A stretch of DNA of 8,420 bases from an uncultured Synergistales bacterium (GCA_937957815.1 CALFXN010000117.1:1-8420), one strand, 5' to 3'; counted from the first letter of the stretch, positions 1-6,760 are shown. Numbers and translations: made by a program. The notes: a model not told the origin generated them from the sequence alone.

Positions 1-987
1 GACGATGTCCTTGGCGAGTCCGAGCTCGTCCATTGCGATGATGCCGGGGCCGCCCGCCTCGGTGAGCACGGCGATGCGGTTCCCGGTCGGGAGCGGCTGC
101 ATCGAGATCGCCTTCGCGGTGTCTAGCAGCTCCTCGACCGTGTCGACGCGGATGATGCCCGCTTGACGGAACGCTGCGTCGTACACCGCGTCGGAACCGA
201 CCAGCGACCCCGTATGCGATGCGGCTGCACCTGATCCGGCCTCGCTGCGGCCGACCTTGAGCGCGATCACGGGCTTGTCGTGCGTGACCTCCCGTGCGAC
301 TTTCAGGAATTCCTTCGCATTGTTGATGCCCTCCATGTACATCGCGATCACGCGCGTGTCGGGGTCGTCCCTGTAGAAGCGCATGACCTCGAGCACGTCG
401 ACGTCGGACTGGTTGCCGACGTGTGCCCATTTCGCGAAGCCCATCGGAGCCGGTTGATGCGTCGCGAACATCATGATCGACGCACCCAGCGCTCCGCTCT
501 GCGATATCACGCTCATGCCTCCGCGCGACTGACGGATTCCGGCCGCGAAGGTCGTGTCGAGGTGATTCCCGGTGTTCATGACGCCGACGCAGTTCGGCCC
601 CATGACGCGGATCCCCGCCCGTTTGGCGATTCTCAGCATGTCGCGCTCCAGTGCGACCCGCTCGGGGATCTTCGTCTCGCTGAAGCCCGACGCGATGACG
701 ACGGCGGCCCTGACGTCGCCACGCGCCTCGGCCTGTTCGAAGATTTCGGGCGCGCCGAACGCGGGAACCGAGATGACCATGAGTTCCACCGGGCCCGGAA
801 TATCGCGGAGCGTCGGATAGCATGGCCTGTCGAACAACTCCGGCAGTTTCGGGTTGACGGCCCATACGGGGCCTTCAAAGCCGAGATCGAGCAGATTCCT
901 GTAAATCTGGTACCCCGCCTTGCCCGGATCGTTCGACGCGCCGACGACGGCAATGCTCGAAGGATTGAAATAGCTTCGAAGCGTCAT
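1..987 (-). CDS. ADP-forming acyl-CoA synthetase, alpha-type part (3' end beyond the window)
   Basis: This enzyme converts acyl-CoA, ADP and phosphate to free acid, CoA and ATP, the energy-conserving last step of oxoacid fermentation. The first 329 residues are visible and the frame is open at the left edge. Residues 1-130 form a CoA-binding Rossmann domain (IAVVGASNDPGKAGYQIYRN at 12-31, MGPNCVGVMN at 129-138). A succinyl-CoA-synthetase-like ligase domain follows (VISQSGALGAS at 160-170, ASHTGSLVGSDA at 256-267). His258 in SHTGS is the expected phosphohistidine of the family. The start is supported by GGAGG nine bases upstream and by the ATGA overlap with the beta-subunit stop, which implies translational coupling. 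Position after the oxidoreductase suggests it consumes that enzyme's acyl-CoA product. It could be a stand-alone alpha subunit or an alpha-beta fusion with an ATP-grasp part; the window ends too early to tell. Acyl specificity is unknown. Confidence 0.9.
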   Translation of the reverse strand, partial: MTLRSYFNPSSIAVVGASNDPGKAGYQIYRNLLDLGFEGPVWAVNPKLPELFDRPCYPTLRDIPGPVELMVISVPAFGAPEIFEQAEARGDVRAAVVIASGFSETKIPERVALERDMLRIAKRAGIRVMGPNCVGVMNTGNHLDTTFAAGIRQSRGGMSVISQSGALGASIMMFATHQPAPMGFAKWAHVGNQSDVDVLEVMRFYRDDPDTRVIAMYMEGINNAKEFLKVAREVTHDKPVIALKVGRSEAGSGAAASHTGSLVGSDAVYDAAFRQAGIIRVDTVEELLDTAKAISMQPLPTGNRIAVLTEAGGPGIIAMDELGLAKDIV

Positions 988-1859
988 ACGCACATGCCTC
1001 CCTCGCATTCCTGCAGTTCGAGCATCCGCGCGCGGTGCCCGATGTCGGCCTCCATTGCGGCGACCTGTTCGGGAGTGATGTCCGCGAAGCGGCCCTGCGC
1101 CTTCAGATACTCCGCGAGCGACACTCGTTGTTTGATGTGTTTCGTGATCCGGACGACGCCGTTCTCGGCCTCGTACAGCGGCCACAGTCCCGTCTCGACC
1201 GCGAGTCGCGCGATCGTTACGGTATCCTTCGGTTTGAACCGCCACCCCGTCGAGCAGGGCGTGAGCGCGTGGATGTACGACGGGCCGTCGACGCGCGACG
1301 CCTTCTCGACCTTCCTGCGGAAGTCCGGAATCTCTCCCACCGACGCGGTCGCTATGTATGGAATCCCCTGCGCGAGCAGCATCCTGACGATGTCTTTCTT
1401 GCCTTCCTTCTTGCCGGCGGGGGTCGTCGTCGTCCATGCGCCTATCGGCGTGCCGCCCGAACGCTGAATGCCGGTGTTCATGTAGGCCTCGTTGTCGTAG
1501 CAGATATAGACGAACCTGTGCCCGCGCTCGACGGCCGCCGAAAGGGCCTGAAGTCCGATGTCGACTGTGCCGCCGTCTCCGGCGAACGCGACGACGTGGA
1601 CTCCTCTCCTTCCGACGAGTTCGAGCGTCTCGCTGATGCCCGCGCAATACGCGGCGATGTTCTCGAGGTTCGACTGGAACGCGGGAACCTTCCAGCCGGT
1701 CTCCCATCCGAAGCCGGTCAGAATCGCCGAACAGCTCGGCGGCGTGAGCACGATCGTGTCCTTCCCGAGCACATCGAGAGCGTTGCGCGCGATGATCTCC
1801 ATCGAGCACCCCTCGCACGTCGTCAAGCCGTGAGCGATCAGGGACGTCGCGTTATTCAT
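984..1859 (-). CDS. porB: 2-oxoacid:ferredoxin oxidoreductase, beta subunit (TPP and 4Fe-4S binding)
   Basis: This is the 291-residue catalytic subunit that binds thiamine diphosphate and the proximal 4Fe-4S cluster in a cytoplasmic oxidoreductase making acyl-CoA, CO2 and reduced ferredoxin. Cluster ligands are visible as Cys15 and Cys18 (TTCEGCSME), Cys43 (PPSCSAI) and Cys202 (TPCSTGW); the spacing matches the fourth-cluster pattern known from pyruvate:ferredoxin oxidoreductases. The TPP/Mg motif is GDGGT (94-98) with YDNEAYMNTGIQRSGGTP at 121-138, which is typical of pyruvate and branched-chain oxoacid enzymes. The chosen ATG has GGAGG five to six bases upstream and overlaps the alpha-subunit end by eight bases. 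The open frame extends further upstream, but that part is only the shadow of the alpha gene. An odd point is a C-terminal CEGGMC tail (Cys285, Cys290). The symbol is by family resemblance; substrate (pyruvate, 2-oxoisovalerate or another) is not settled. Confidence 0.93.
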   Translation of the reverse strand: MNNATSLIAHGLTTCEGCSMEIIARNALDVLGKDTIVLTPPSCSAILTGFGWETGWKVPAFQSNLENIAAYCAGISETLELVGRRGVHVVAFAGDGGTVDIGLQALSAAVERGHRFVYICYDNEAYMNTGIQRSGGTPIGAWTTTTPAGKKEGKKDIVRMLLAQGIPYIATASVGEIPDFRRKVEKASRVDGPSYIHALTPCSTGWRFKPKDTVTIARLAVETGLWPLYEAENGVVRITKHIKQRVSLAEYLKAQGRFADITPEQVAAMEADIGHRARMLELQECEGGMCV

Positions 1860-3033
1860 GGGGGACCTCCTTCCTGAGGTCGATCCATTCGGGACCATCC
1901 TGCGTCGTTCCGTCGGCCGCCATCGCGAGCGCGCGATCGACGCACGCGCTGATCGTTCCCGCGTGCAGATCTCGTCCGCCGAGCCCCGCGATGAAGTCGT
2001 AGACCGGGATGTTCGGCGCACCGTACAGAGCCGCCTTGACGTCGAGCGCAAGCGCTCCGTCGCTGCCGAGTCCCCACGAGCGGTCGATTACGGCGACGGC
2101 CTTCGCGCCCGCGAGGGTGTCGCGGATCGCCTGTCTCGGGAACGGACGGAACGCGGTCACTTTGAGCGTGCCGACCTTTTTCCCCTGAGCGCGGAGCGCT
2201 CTCGCTACGTGCTTTGCGGTTCCGGAACAGGACCCAAGTGTCACGAGAACGAGGTCCGCCCCCTCGGTCGCCTCGGCCTCAACGAGCGAGTAGGGACGGC
2301 CAAACGACACTCCGAACGCGGCGCCGATCACGGGGAATTCCTCGATGGTCCGGTCGAGCGCGAGCTTATGGCAGTATTTGAGTTCCGTGAACATGTCGGC
2401 GGACGTGAGCTGGTTCAGTGTCATGGGGTGCTCCGGGTCGAGGTGGTTCGAGCCGCGTACGTACGGCGGCAGGAATGCGTCGACCGCCTCCTGCTCCGGA
2501 ACCTCGACGCCCTCCGTCGCGTGAGACAGGAAGAACCCGTCGATGCAGAGCATCACGGGCAGCCGGACGCTTTCCGCGACGCGGTACCCCACGATCACGA
2601 GATCGAGGGCCTCCTGACAATTCTCGGCATAGAGCTGGATCCAACCCATGTCGCGCTCCGCCATGCTGTCGGAGTGGTCCGTCTGCAGCGACCAGGGGCT
2701 CGGCAACGCGCGGTTCGCGATCGCCATGAGGATCGGCAGGCGGTTTCCGGACGCGACGCCGACGATCTCATGCATCAATGCGAGCCCCGCGCCTGCGGTC
2801 GCCGTGAATGTCCGCACGCCCACGACAGCGGACCCCACGACGGCCGTCAGCGCCGAGTGTTCCGATTCCGTCGCCATGTAGCGCGCGTCGAGACGTCCCA
2901 CCGCGATGAAGTCGGCGACGCGCTCGACGATCGGCGTCTGTGGCGTGATCGGATACGCGGCGACGAAACGCGGCCGTGAGAGCCGGACACCTTCGGCGAT
3001 TGCAGCGTCGCCGTCAAGCGCGAGTCGAGTCAT
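1852..3033 (-). CDS. porA: 2-oxoacid:ferredoxin oxidoreductase, alpha subunit
   Basis: This is the 393-residue alpha subunit, which completes the TPP site at the interface with beta. The pyrimidine-binding domain fills the first half, with AAYPITPQTPIVERVADFI at residues 25-43, the conserved acidic-aromatic stretch YMATESEHSA at 52-61, and TFTATAGAGLALMHE at 75-89. A transketolase C-terminal-like domain follows (ADLVLVTLGSCSGTAKHVA, then KVTAFRPFP). Length is normal for the separate-subunit form. The ATG at 3033 is preceded by GGGAGG about ten bases upstream and lies inside the delta gene, overlapping it by 20 bases. The frame stays open further upstream, but that stretch is a low-complexity shadow of the delta gene. 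The stop overlaps the beta start. The enzyme could act on pyruvate, a branched-chain oxoacid or 2-oxoglutarate; motifs lean to the first two, without proof. Confidence 0.94.
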   Translation of the reverse strand: MTRLALDGDAAIAEGVRLSRPRFVAAYPITPQTPIVERVADFIAVGRLDARYMATESEHSALTAVVGSAVVGVRTFTATAGAGLALMHEIVGVASGNRLPILMAIANRALPSPWSLQTDHSDSMAERDMGWIQLYAENCQEALDLVIVGYRVAESVRLPVMLCIDGFFLSHATEGVEVPEQEAVDAFLPPYVRGSNHLDPEHPMTLNQLTSADMFTELKYCHKLALDRTIEEFPVIGAAFGVSFGRPYSLVEAEATEGADLVLVTLGSCSGTAKHVARALRAQGKKVGTLKVTAFRPFPRQAIRDTLAGAKAVAVIDRSWGLGSDGALALDVKAALYGAPNIPVYDFIAGLGGRDLHAGTISACVDRALAMAADGTTQDGPEWIDLRKEVPHE

Positions 3034-3316
3034 CGTACTTTCCCTCCCGTTCCATCGCGATGGCGTGCACGGGGCACACGGACGGACAGATGCCGCACCC
3101 CTTGCAGTATTCGTAGTCGATTTCCGCCGGTTTGCCCTTGCGGATGCTTCCGGTTGGGCAATACATCGAGCACACGCCGCAACCAACGCATTTCCCCGCG
3201 TCGACGACGGGACGCTCGCTTCGCCAGGCTCCGGTCTTCGTGTCGGCGACCTTCGGCGCGACGATGCCGTCGGGCCGCGCTGTCGTCGAGTCTTTTTCTC
3301 TACCTGCGCCACTCAT
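3014..3316 (-). CDS. porD: 2-oxoacid:ferredoxin oxidoreductase, delta subunit (2x[4Fe-4S] ferredoxin)
   Basis: This is a 100-residue ferredoxin-like subunit that carries electrons from the TPP/cluster site in alpha-beta to soluble ferredoxin. Two full 4Fe-4S motifs are visible: CVGCGVCSMYCP with Cys43, 46, 49 and 53, and CKGCGICPSVCP with Cys71, 74, 77 and 81. A polar N-terminal extension of about 38 residues precedes them, as is usual for separate delta subunits. The start is the ATG at 3316, with AAAGGA about nine bases upstream; the open frame runs 100 codons further, but that is a shadow of the gamma gene. It overlaps gamma by 17 bases and alpha by 20, so the four subunits are tightly coupled in translation. 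All eight cluster cysteines are present, so it is expected to be functional. Confidence 0.95.
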   Translation of the reverse strand: MSGAGREKDSTTARPDGIVAPKVADTKTGAWRSERPVVDAGKCVGCGVCSMYCPTGSIRKGKPAEIDYEYCKGCGICPSVCPVHAIAMEREGKYDDSTRA

Positions 3317-3863
3317 GGACGACCGTCCTTTCGTAAGCCACGCCCGCGCAGAGTGCGTTCTTCTCGCCGCGTGGACCCTGCATCGCCGTTCGTATGGCCT
3401 GCTGCAGCGATGCGAGGCGAACCAGGCCGGTCGTTTTCGCGAGCGCGCCGAGCATTGCGCTGTTGGGCGGCACGTCTCCGATCGTCTCGCGCGTGACGGA
3501 CCGGGCGTCGATCGCGCCGAGCCGTGTGAAGGACACGGAAAACGGATACCCCTCGACATCCTGCGACGTATTCGCCACGAGTGTCGCGGGCGCGACCACG
3601 TTCTCCTTCGGATCAATGCCGAGGTCCGAAAGAAACGGGTCGAACAGCACGACGACGTTTGGTTCGTACACGTACGTATGCGTCAGAACGGGCTCGTCGG
3701 AGATGCGCGCGAACGTGAACACTGGCGCTCCTTTGCGTTCCTGCCCGAAGTTGGGCACCATCTGCGCGTATTTTCCTTCGGAGAGTGCGGCCGAGACGAG
3801 CAGCTTCGCGGCCGTGACCGCACCTTGTCCGCCCCGGCTCAGAATGCGTATTTCCGTCTGCAT
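3300..3863 (-). CDS. porG: 2-oxoacid:ferredoxin oxidoreductase, gamma subunit
   Basis: This is the 187-residue gamma subunit, corresponding to domain III of the fused pyruvate:ferredoxin oxidoreductases, which helps bind coenzyme A and holds the complex together. The N-terminus has the family glycine motif ILSRGGQGAVTAAKLLVSAA (residues 7-26). The conserved stretch PNFGQERKGAPVFTFARIS follows, then NVVVLFDPFL, and a C-terminal part typical of the family with NSAMLGALAKTTGLV. There are no cluster cysteines, as expected. The ATG lies four bases after the symporter stop, with a GGAG ribosome site inside the last symporter codons, so it is co-transcribed with the transporter. In some archaea one gamma subunit serves several oxidoreductases; here it has its own dedicated partners. 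Confidence 0.94.
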   Translation of the reverse strand: MQTEIRILSRGGQGAVTAAKLLVSAALSEGKYAQMVPNFGQERKGAPVFTFARISDEPVLTHTYVYEPNVVVLFDPFLSDLGIDPKENVVAPATLVANTSQDVEGYPFSVSFTRLGAIDARSVTRETIGDVPPNSAMLGALAKTTGLVRLASLQQAIRTAMQGPRGEKNALCAGVAYERTVVHEWRR

Positions 3864-3867
3864 CGCG

Positions 3868-5334
3868 TCAGTTCTCCAGTTGCCGCGGCTTCGTCGGGAA
3901 GAAGATTTCGAGCGTCTTTTCGGACGCTGGCGGCGTGTGCAGGGTGACGACGACGATCAGAACGATCGACGCGACGAGTCCCGGGAAGATCGGGTGGATG
4001 TTCTTCGCCCACGCGAACCCCATTTCCGTGAAGATCGCCCATACGCCCGAGAGTACGAATCCGGCGACCGACGCAACATATGCGCCCTTCGGGCTTGTGC
4101 GCCGCCATACGAGGCCGAGCAGGATCGGCATCGCGAAAGCTGCGCCGGTCAGTGCGACCGCGTAGGACACGATCGTGAGGATCAAGGTCGGTGTGTAGTA
4201 CGCGCCAACCGCCGCAAGTACTCCGACCGCAAGGAGCGTGATCTTCGACACGCGGAGGTAGTACTCCTCGGACTTCTGGATGCCGCGTGGCTCGAAATAG
4301 GACTTGCGCAGGAAGTCGTGCGCGATCGCGGCTCCGGACAACAGCAGCAGCGAAGATACCGTGGACATCGCGGCCGATGCGACGCCAGCGAGCGCCATGG
4401 CCTGCCAGAACGGGGAGAGGTACTTCGCGATCAGCGTCGGAAATGCCTGATCGGGTGACTTGAGCCCGTCCCATACGAGGAGTCGTGCCGCACCGCCGAA
4501 GAAGACCGTGATGCTGAAAAACACGAGGATCAGCAGGAGTCCCCAGGCGACTGACTTCTCGGCCGTCGCTTCGTCGCGCGCGGAATAGACCTTCGTGACG
4601 AATTCGATGCGCGTGAAGTAGGCGATGAACCAGACGAGATGCCACGTGAAAAGCCCCATGGGCGACCACCCAGTGCCCATGATCGACGTCCACCCTGGTG
4701 CGGCGACGTTGAGTTTGTCCGCCATTCCGGAAAGACCGCCGACGACGGGCCAGAGCACGTATGCGAGCGCGCCGAGGCCGACGACCATGAAGAGCCATTG
4801 CGCGATGTCCGTCCAGACGGCGGCCATCATGCCGCCGATGCTCGTGTAGAAGACGAAGATCGCGGTTGCGAGGATCAGCGACGTCGTCAACGACAGTCCC
4901 GAGAGTTGCATCACGACGACGCTCATGGCCTTTGTCTGCGCGACGAGAGAGACGACTGCCGAAACGAGAACGACGAACGCAGAAAACACGCGGAAGTTGT
5001 GCGATTCGAAGCGATCGCCGAGGAAATCGGGCAGCGTGAAGCCGCCGAATCGTCGGAGTTTCCTGGCCATGAAGAAGAGCACGACCATGAATCCGAGCGC
5101 GAAACTGAGGTTGTTGAGTGTCGTCGCACCGCGAGCCGCTATTGCGCCGGTGCCGCCGATGATCGTGCCGCCGTGCATGATCGAGACGAGGATCGCGATG
5201 GCGAGCACCGGAACGCCGAAGCCACGGTCGGCGACCCAATATGCCGCGGTTGATTTCTGAAGCTTCGCCGCGAAAATGCCGATGCCCACCATGATGAGCA
5301 GATAGACGCCGAAAATCACAAGACCGATATTCAT
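3868..5334 (-). CDS. Sodium:solute symporter (SSS family)
   Basis: This is a 488-residue inner-membrane sodium-coupled importer with about thirteen hydrophobic spans, the normal SSS size. The first span starts at residue 3 with no cleavable signal. AMSTVSSLLLLSGAAIAHD (322-340) corresponds to the span-8 sodium-site region of PutP (MSTLS), with Ser324-Thr325 as likely Na+ ligands. Other family marks are the N-terminal ADRGFG (35-40) and RGATTLNN with LPDFLGDRFE (101-110). The ATG at 5334 is preferred over the longer frame beginning at 5382 because AAAGGAG lies about eight bases upstream and the family N-terminus begins there. It lies between a tiny membrane protein and the oxidoreductase genes. 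Substrate is unknown; an amino acid or a carboxylate/oxoacid feeding the downstream enzyme is the natural inference. Confidence 0.92.
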   Translation of the reverse strand: MNIGLVIFGVYLLIMVGIGIFAAKLQKSTAAYWVADRGFGVPVLAIAILVSIMHGGTIIGGTGAIAARGATTLNNLSFALGFMVVLFFMARKLRRFGGFTLPDFLGDRFESHNFRVFSAFVVLVSAVVSLVAQTKAMSVVVMQLSGLSLTTSLILATAIFVFYTSIGGMMAAVWTDIAQWLFMVVGLGALAYVLWPVVGGLSGMADKLNVAAPGWTSIMGTGWSPMGLFTWHLVWFIAYFTRIEFVTKVYSARDEATAEKSVAWGLLLILVFFSITVFFGGAARLLVWDGLKSPDQAFPTLIAKYLSPFWQAMALAGVASAAMSTVSSLLLLSGAAIAHDFLRKSYFEPRGIQKSEEYYLRVSKITLLAVGVLAAVGAYYTPTLILTIVSYAVALTGAAFAMPILLGLVWRRTSPKGAYVASVAGFVLSGVWAIFTEMGFAWAKNIHPIFPGLVASIVLIVVVTLHTPPASEKTLEIFFPTKPRQLEN

Positions 5335-5389
5335 ACTTCTTCTCCTTTCGCGTTTTTCCGCAGGAACCGTCCCAAGACACAAAAGCGCG

Positions 5390-5491
5390 CTATTTGCCCT
5401 TCGCGTGCACGTACAGAATCTGCAGAATCGCGATCAGGAACGGACCGAGCCACAGAAACCACATGAGGTCCGCGTCGAAGTTGAGTATCAT
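5390..5491 (-). CDS. 33-residue single-span membrane protein, probable symporter accessory peptide
   Basis: This very short gene encodes 33 residues beginning MILNFDADLMWFLWLGPF and ending YVHAKGK. It has an acidic N-terminus (Asp6, Asp8), one hydrophobic span at about residues 9-28 rich in Trp, Phe, Leu and Ile, and a basic C-terminus (His30, Lys32, Lys34-like end), which predicts the C-terminus in the cytoplasm. The ribosome site is strong: GGGAGGGGGG begins some 16 bases before the ATG and ends about seven before it. The stop lies 55 bases before the symporter start on the same strand. SSS transporters are often preceded by a very small membrane protein, so this is inferred to be a subunit or stabiliser of the symporter. 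There is no sequence-level proof of function. A chance reading frame is unlikely given the ribosome site, hydrophobic design and position. Confidence 0.78.
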   Translation of the reverse strand: MILNFDADLMWFLWLGPFLIAILQILYVHAKGK

Positions 5492-5509
5492 GTCGAGTCC
5501 CCCCTCCCG

Positions 5510-5529
5510 GCCGGACGGTCTCGTCCGGC
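5510..5529 (-). other. Perfect 8-bp hairpin just before the small-protein ribosome site
   Basis: GCCGGACG and CGTCCGGC form a perfect 8-bp stem around a four-base loop. The transcript would fold it directly upstream of the GGGAGGGGGG ribosome site of the 33-residue protein and about 25 bases after the regulator stop. No T-run follows on the transcribed strand, so it is not a standard intrinsic terminator. It could limit read-through, mark a processing or mRNA-stability point between the regulator and transporter cistrons, or be neutral. Confidence 0.5.
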
Positions 5530-5554
5530 GTGGCGCTTGCGGAGGAGCCGGCGC

Positions 5555-6004
5555 CTAGCGCAACGCGAGGAACGATTTGAAGCGCTTCAGCAACAGGCTC
5601 GTCGTGACCTTGATGACCCCTTCTATGGGGTAGACGCTATCTCTGAGGAAGTTGGAAAGGTCGTCGGAATCGCGAGCGTACGCGTGAACATGCAGGGATG
5701 TCGGACCCGTCATCTGATACACGATCGTGACCTCGGGGATCGAGGCCAGTGCCTCGCATATCGGGACGAGACGGTTCGGAGCTATTTCGATCTCGAGAAA
5801 CGCGCTGACCGTATATCCGAGCGCTGCGCTATTCACGATCGCGACAAAATCCTCGATCACACCCGCATCGACGAGTCGGTTGAACCGTTCGTGCGCGGCG
5901 ACGCGCGAAAGGCCGATGTTCCGTGCGATTTCCGCCACGGACATACGCGCGTTCCCTTGGAGAAGCTCGACGATCTTTCGATCCGTGTCATCCAGATGCA
6001 TCAT
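5555..6004 (-). CDS. Lrp/AsnC-family transcriptional regulator
   Basis: This is a 149-residue regulator of the usual Lrp/AsnC length. Residues 4-52 form the DNA-binding winged helix-turn-helix (LDDTDRKIVELLQGNARMSV, then AEIARNIGLSRVAAHERFNR as the helix-turn-helix). The C-terminal ligand-binding/oligomerisation (RAM) domain spans about 64-143, with YTVSAFLEIEIAP, VTIVYQMTGPTSLHVHAYA and VIKVTTSLLLKRFK. Such proteins bind DNA as dimers or octamers and respond to amino acids. Two adjacent ATGs (6004 and 6001) are possible starts; the ribosome site is weak (TAGGCG about ten bases away). Being the first gene upstream of the small protein, symporter and oxidoreductase on the same strand, it is likely the local regulator of that set and of itself. 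The effector is not deducible. Confidence 0.94.
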   Translation of the reverse strand: MMHLDDTDRKIVELLQGNARMSVAEIARNIGLSRVAAHERFNRLVDAGVIEDFVAIVNSAALGYTVSAFLEIEIAPNRLVPICEALASIPEVTIVYQMTGPTSLHVHAYARDSDDLSNFLRDSVYPIEGVIKVTTSLLLKRFKSFLALR

Positions 6005-6033
6005 GCGTGTTTTCGCCTACTTTCAGTAAGGTG

Positions 6034-6062
6034 ATTTTCGTATATCTTTCCATATGTGTCAA
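6034..6062 (-). promoter_or_regulatory. Predicted sigma70-type promoter of the regulator gene
   Basis: On the minus strand a perfect TTGACA (6062-6057) is separated by 17 bases from GAAAAT (6039-6034), which matches four of six positions of the -10 consensus. The predicted start would fall near 6027, giving a leader of roughly 20-25 bases before the regulator ATG. It is the best promoter I can see for the transporter/oxidoreductase cluster, since there is no terminator downstream before the left edge. Confidence 0.6.
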
Positions 6063-6285
6063 GCGTAAATGCCAAATAGGTTTCGTAGTGCTAAATCCTG
6101 ACTGTTGTGTGGACCGCGAAAGCCTTTACGCAACAAGGTAATGTCATTGTAGTCGATGACGGGAAAGGAGGGCGCATAGTTCGGCCGTGTTTCTAATAAA
6201 AAGGCAATGTGATATTACATTGTGAAAGAGCCGCACATCTCCAAAACGAGAGATGAGTATACAGTGAATGGACCATAGGGTAAGG
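6063..6285. other. A+T-richer gene-free stretch with short dyads upstream of the regulator promoter
   Basis: I see no credible gene here. The base composition is visibly more A+T-rich than the flanking genes. Three symmetric elements stand out. GCGTAAA at 6063-6069, touching the -35 box, has an inverted copy TTTACGC at 6125-6131. AATGTCATT is a small palindrome at about 6141-6149. AATGTGATATTACATT is a near-perfect 16-base palindrome at 6206-6221. Their position upstream of an Lrp-type gene makes them candidate operator sites, because this family often binds dyads over its own promoter. They may also be chance in A+T-rich DNA. Confidence 0.35.
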
Positions 6286-6760
6286 TGACCTTCCCCGGAA
6301 TTGACGGACAGAGAAAGAGTCCAGGAAATAAAGGAGAAAAATCGGGGAGGGCGTTCTCAAATGGAGGAAGTAAGCGGCAATGCCAATACGGTGCGGAATT
6401 CAAGCGGGAAGTCCTGAAGATGACGACGGAATGCAAGCCGATCGTCAGATAGCGCGGGATCTCGAATTTTCGCCGGAACGCATCTATAAGTGACGACAGA
6501 ACGAAAGGCGCTGCATTGAAGCAATGACGTGTGCATTCCTTGGAAGGAAAACATTAACGCCGGGAGAAGGACTTTGGTTCCTCCGTCAGGAGCTCGAGAT
6601 CCCTTTCCCGGGACGACGATCGCAAGTCCTCGTTCAAAATCGCTCGCCCATCCAAACGTTCTCGCCGGTTTCGTTGGCTTCCGCCGATGGACTATGTTGC
6701 CGGTGCGGTGGCGGAACTAGAGAAATCGTATCATACAGCGATGGAATGACGGAAAAGGAC
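6286..6760 (+). mobile_element. Decayed IS3-family insertion sequence relic
   Basis: The stretch holds the broken remains of an IS3-type orfA (see the pseudogene entry) preceded by a sequence resembling an IS3 left end. At 6286-6313 TGACCTTCCCCGGAATTGAC is followed by GGACAG, similar in style to TGACCC...GAAATT...GGACAG ends in this family. No matching intact right end or target duplication is evident. The orfB catalytic domain is missing, so the element is dead and mostly deleted. The borders given are approximate: the left one is the end-like sequence and the right one is where recognisable similarity stops. Confidence 0.5.
6372..6749 (+). pseudogene. IS3-family transposase orfA remnant (frameshifts and in-frame stops)
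   Basis: Read across frames, the plus strand gives a typical IS3 OrfA helix-turn-helix protein. The first frame gives KRQCQYGAEFKREVLKMTTE (6372-6431) and stops at TAG 6450. A second frame (CAG at 6446) gives RQIARDLEFSPERIYK, then a TGA at 6491 where the family has Trp (TGG). It continues RQNERRCIEA, then AFLGRKTLTPGEGLWFLRQE and LEI to 6601. This matches the usual order of EFKREVL, the IAR-DLG helix, IYKWR, and the leucine-rich LRRELE coiled coil. A third frame from about 6606 has FKIARPSKRSRR and later KSYHTAME-stop-RKRTSD, which could be the OrfA end and a trace of the OrfB start, but that is weak. At least one frameshift and one nonsense change make it non-functional. A GGAGGA ribosome-like site sits at 6363-6368. 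Confidence 0.7.

Noticed and set aside
280..1467. A 395-codon plus-strand frame, and similar long plus-strand frames at 1035-1877 and 1858-2979
   Set aside because: They lie antisense to the acyl-CoA synthetase and oxidoreductase genes, their translations are Arg/His/Asp-rich with no recognisable motif, and they are typical GC-rich shadow frames.
3839..5380. A 513-codon minus-strand frame overlapping the symporter
   Set aside because: Its translation is Arg/His-rich without motifs, while the other frame gives a clear SSS membrane protein with its sodium-site motif.
5335..5389. TTCCTGCGGAA as a possible terminator between the small protein and the symporter
   Set aside because: The stem is only four base pairs and no T-run follows; it would not stop transcription.
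6215..6436. A 73-codon minus-strand frame in the gap
   Set aside because: It runs antisense across the IS3 left end and orfA relic, has no good ribosome site and no family resemblance.
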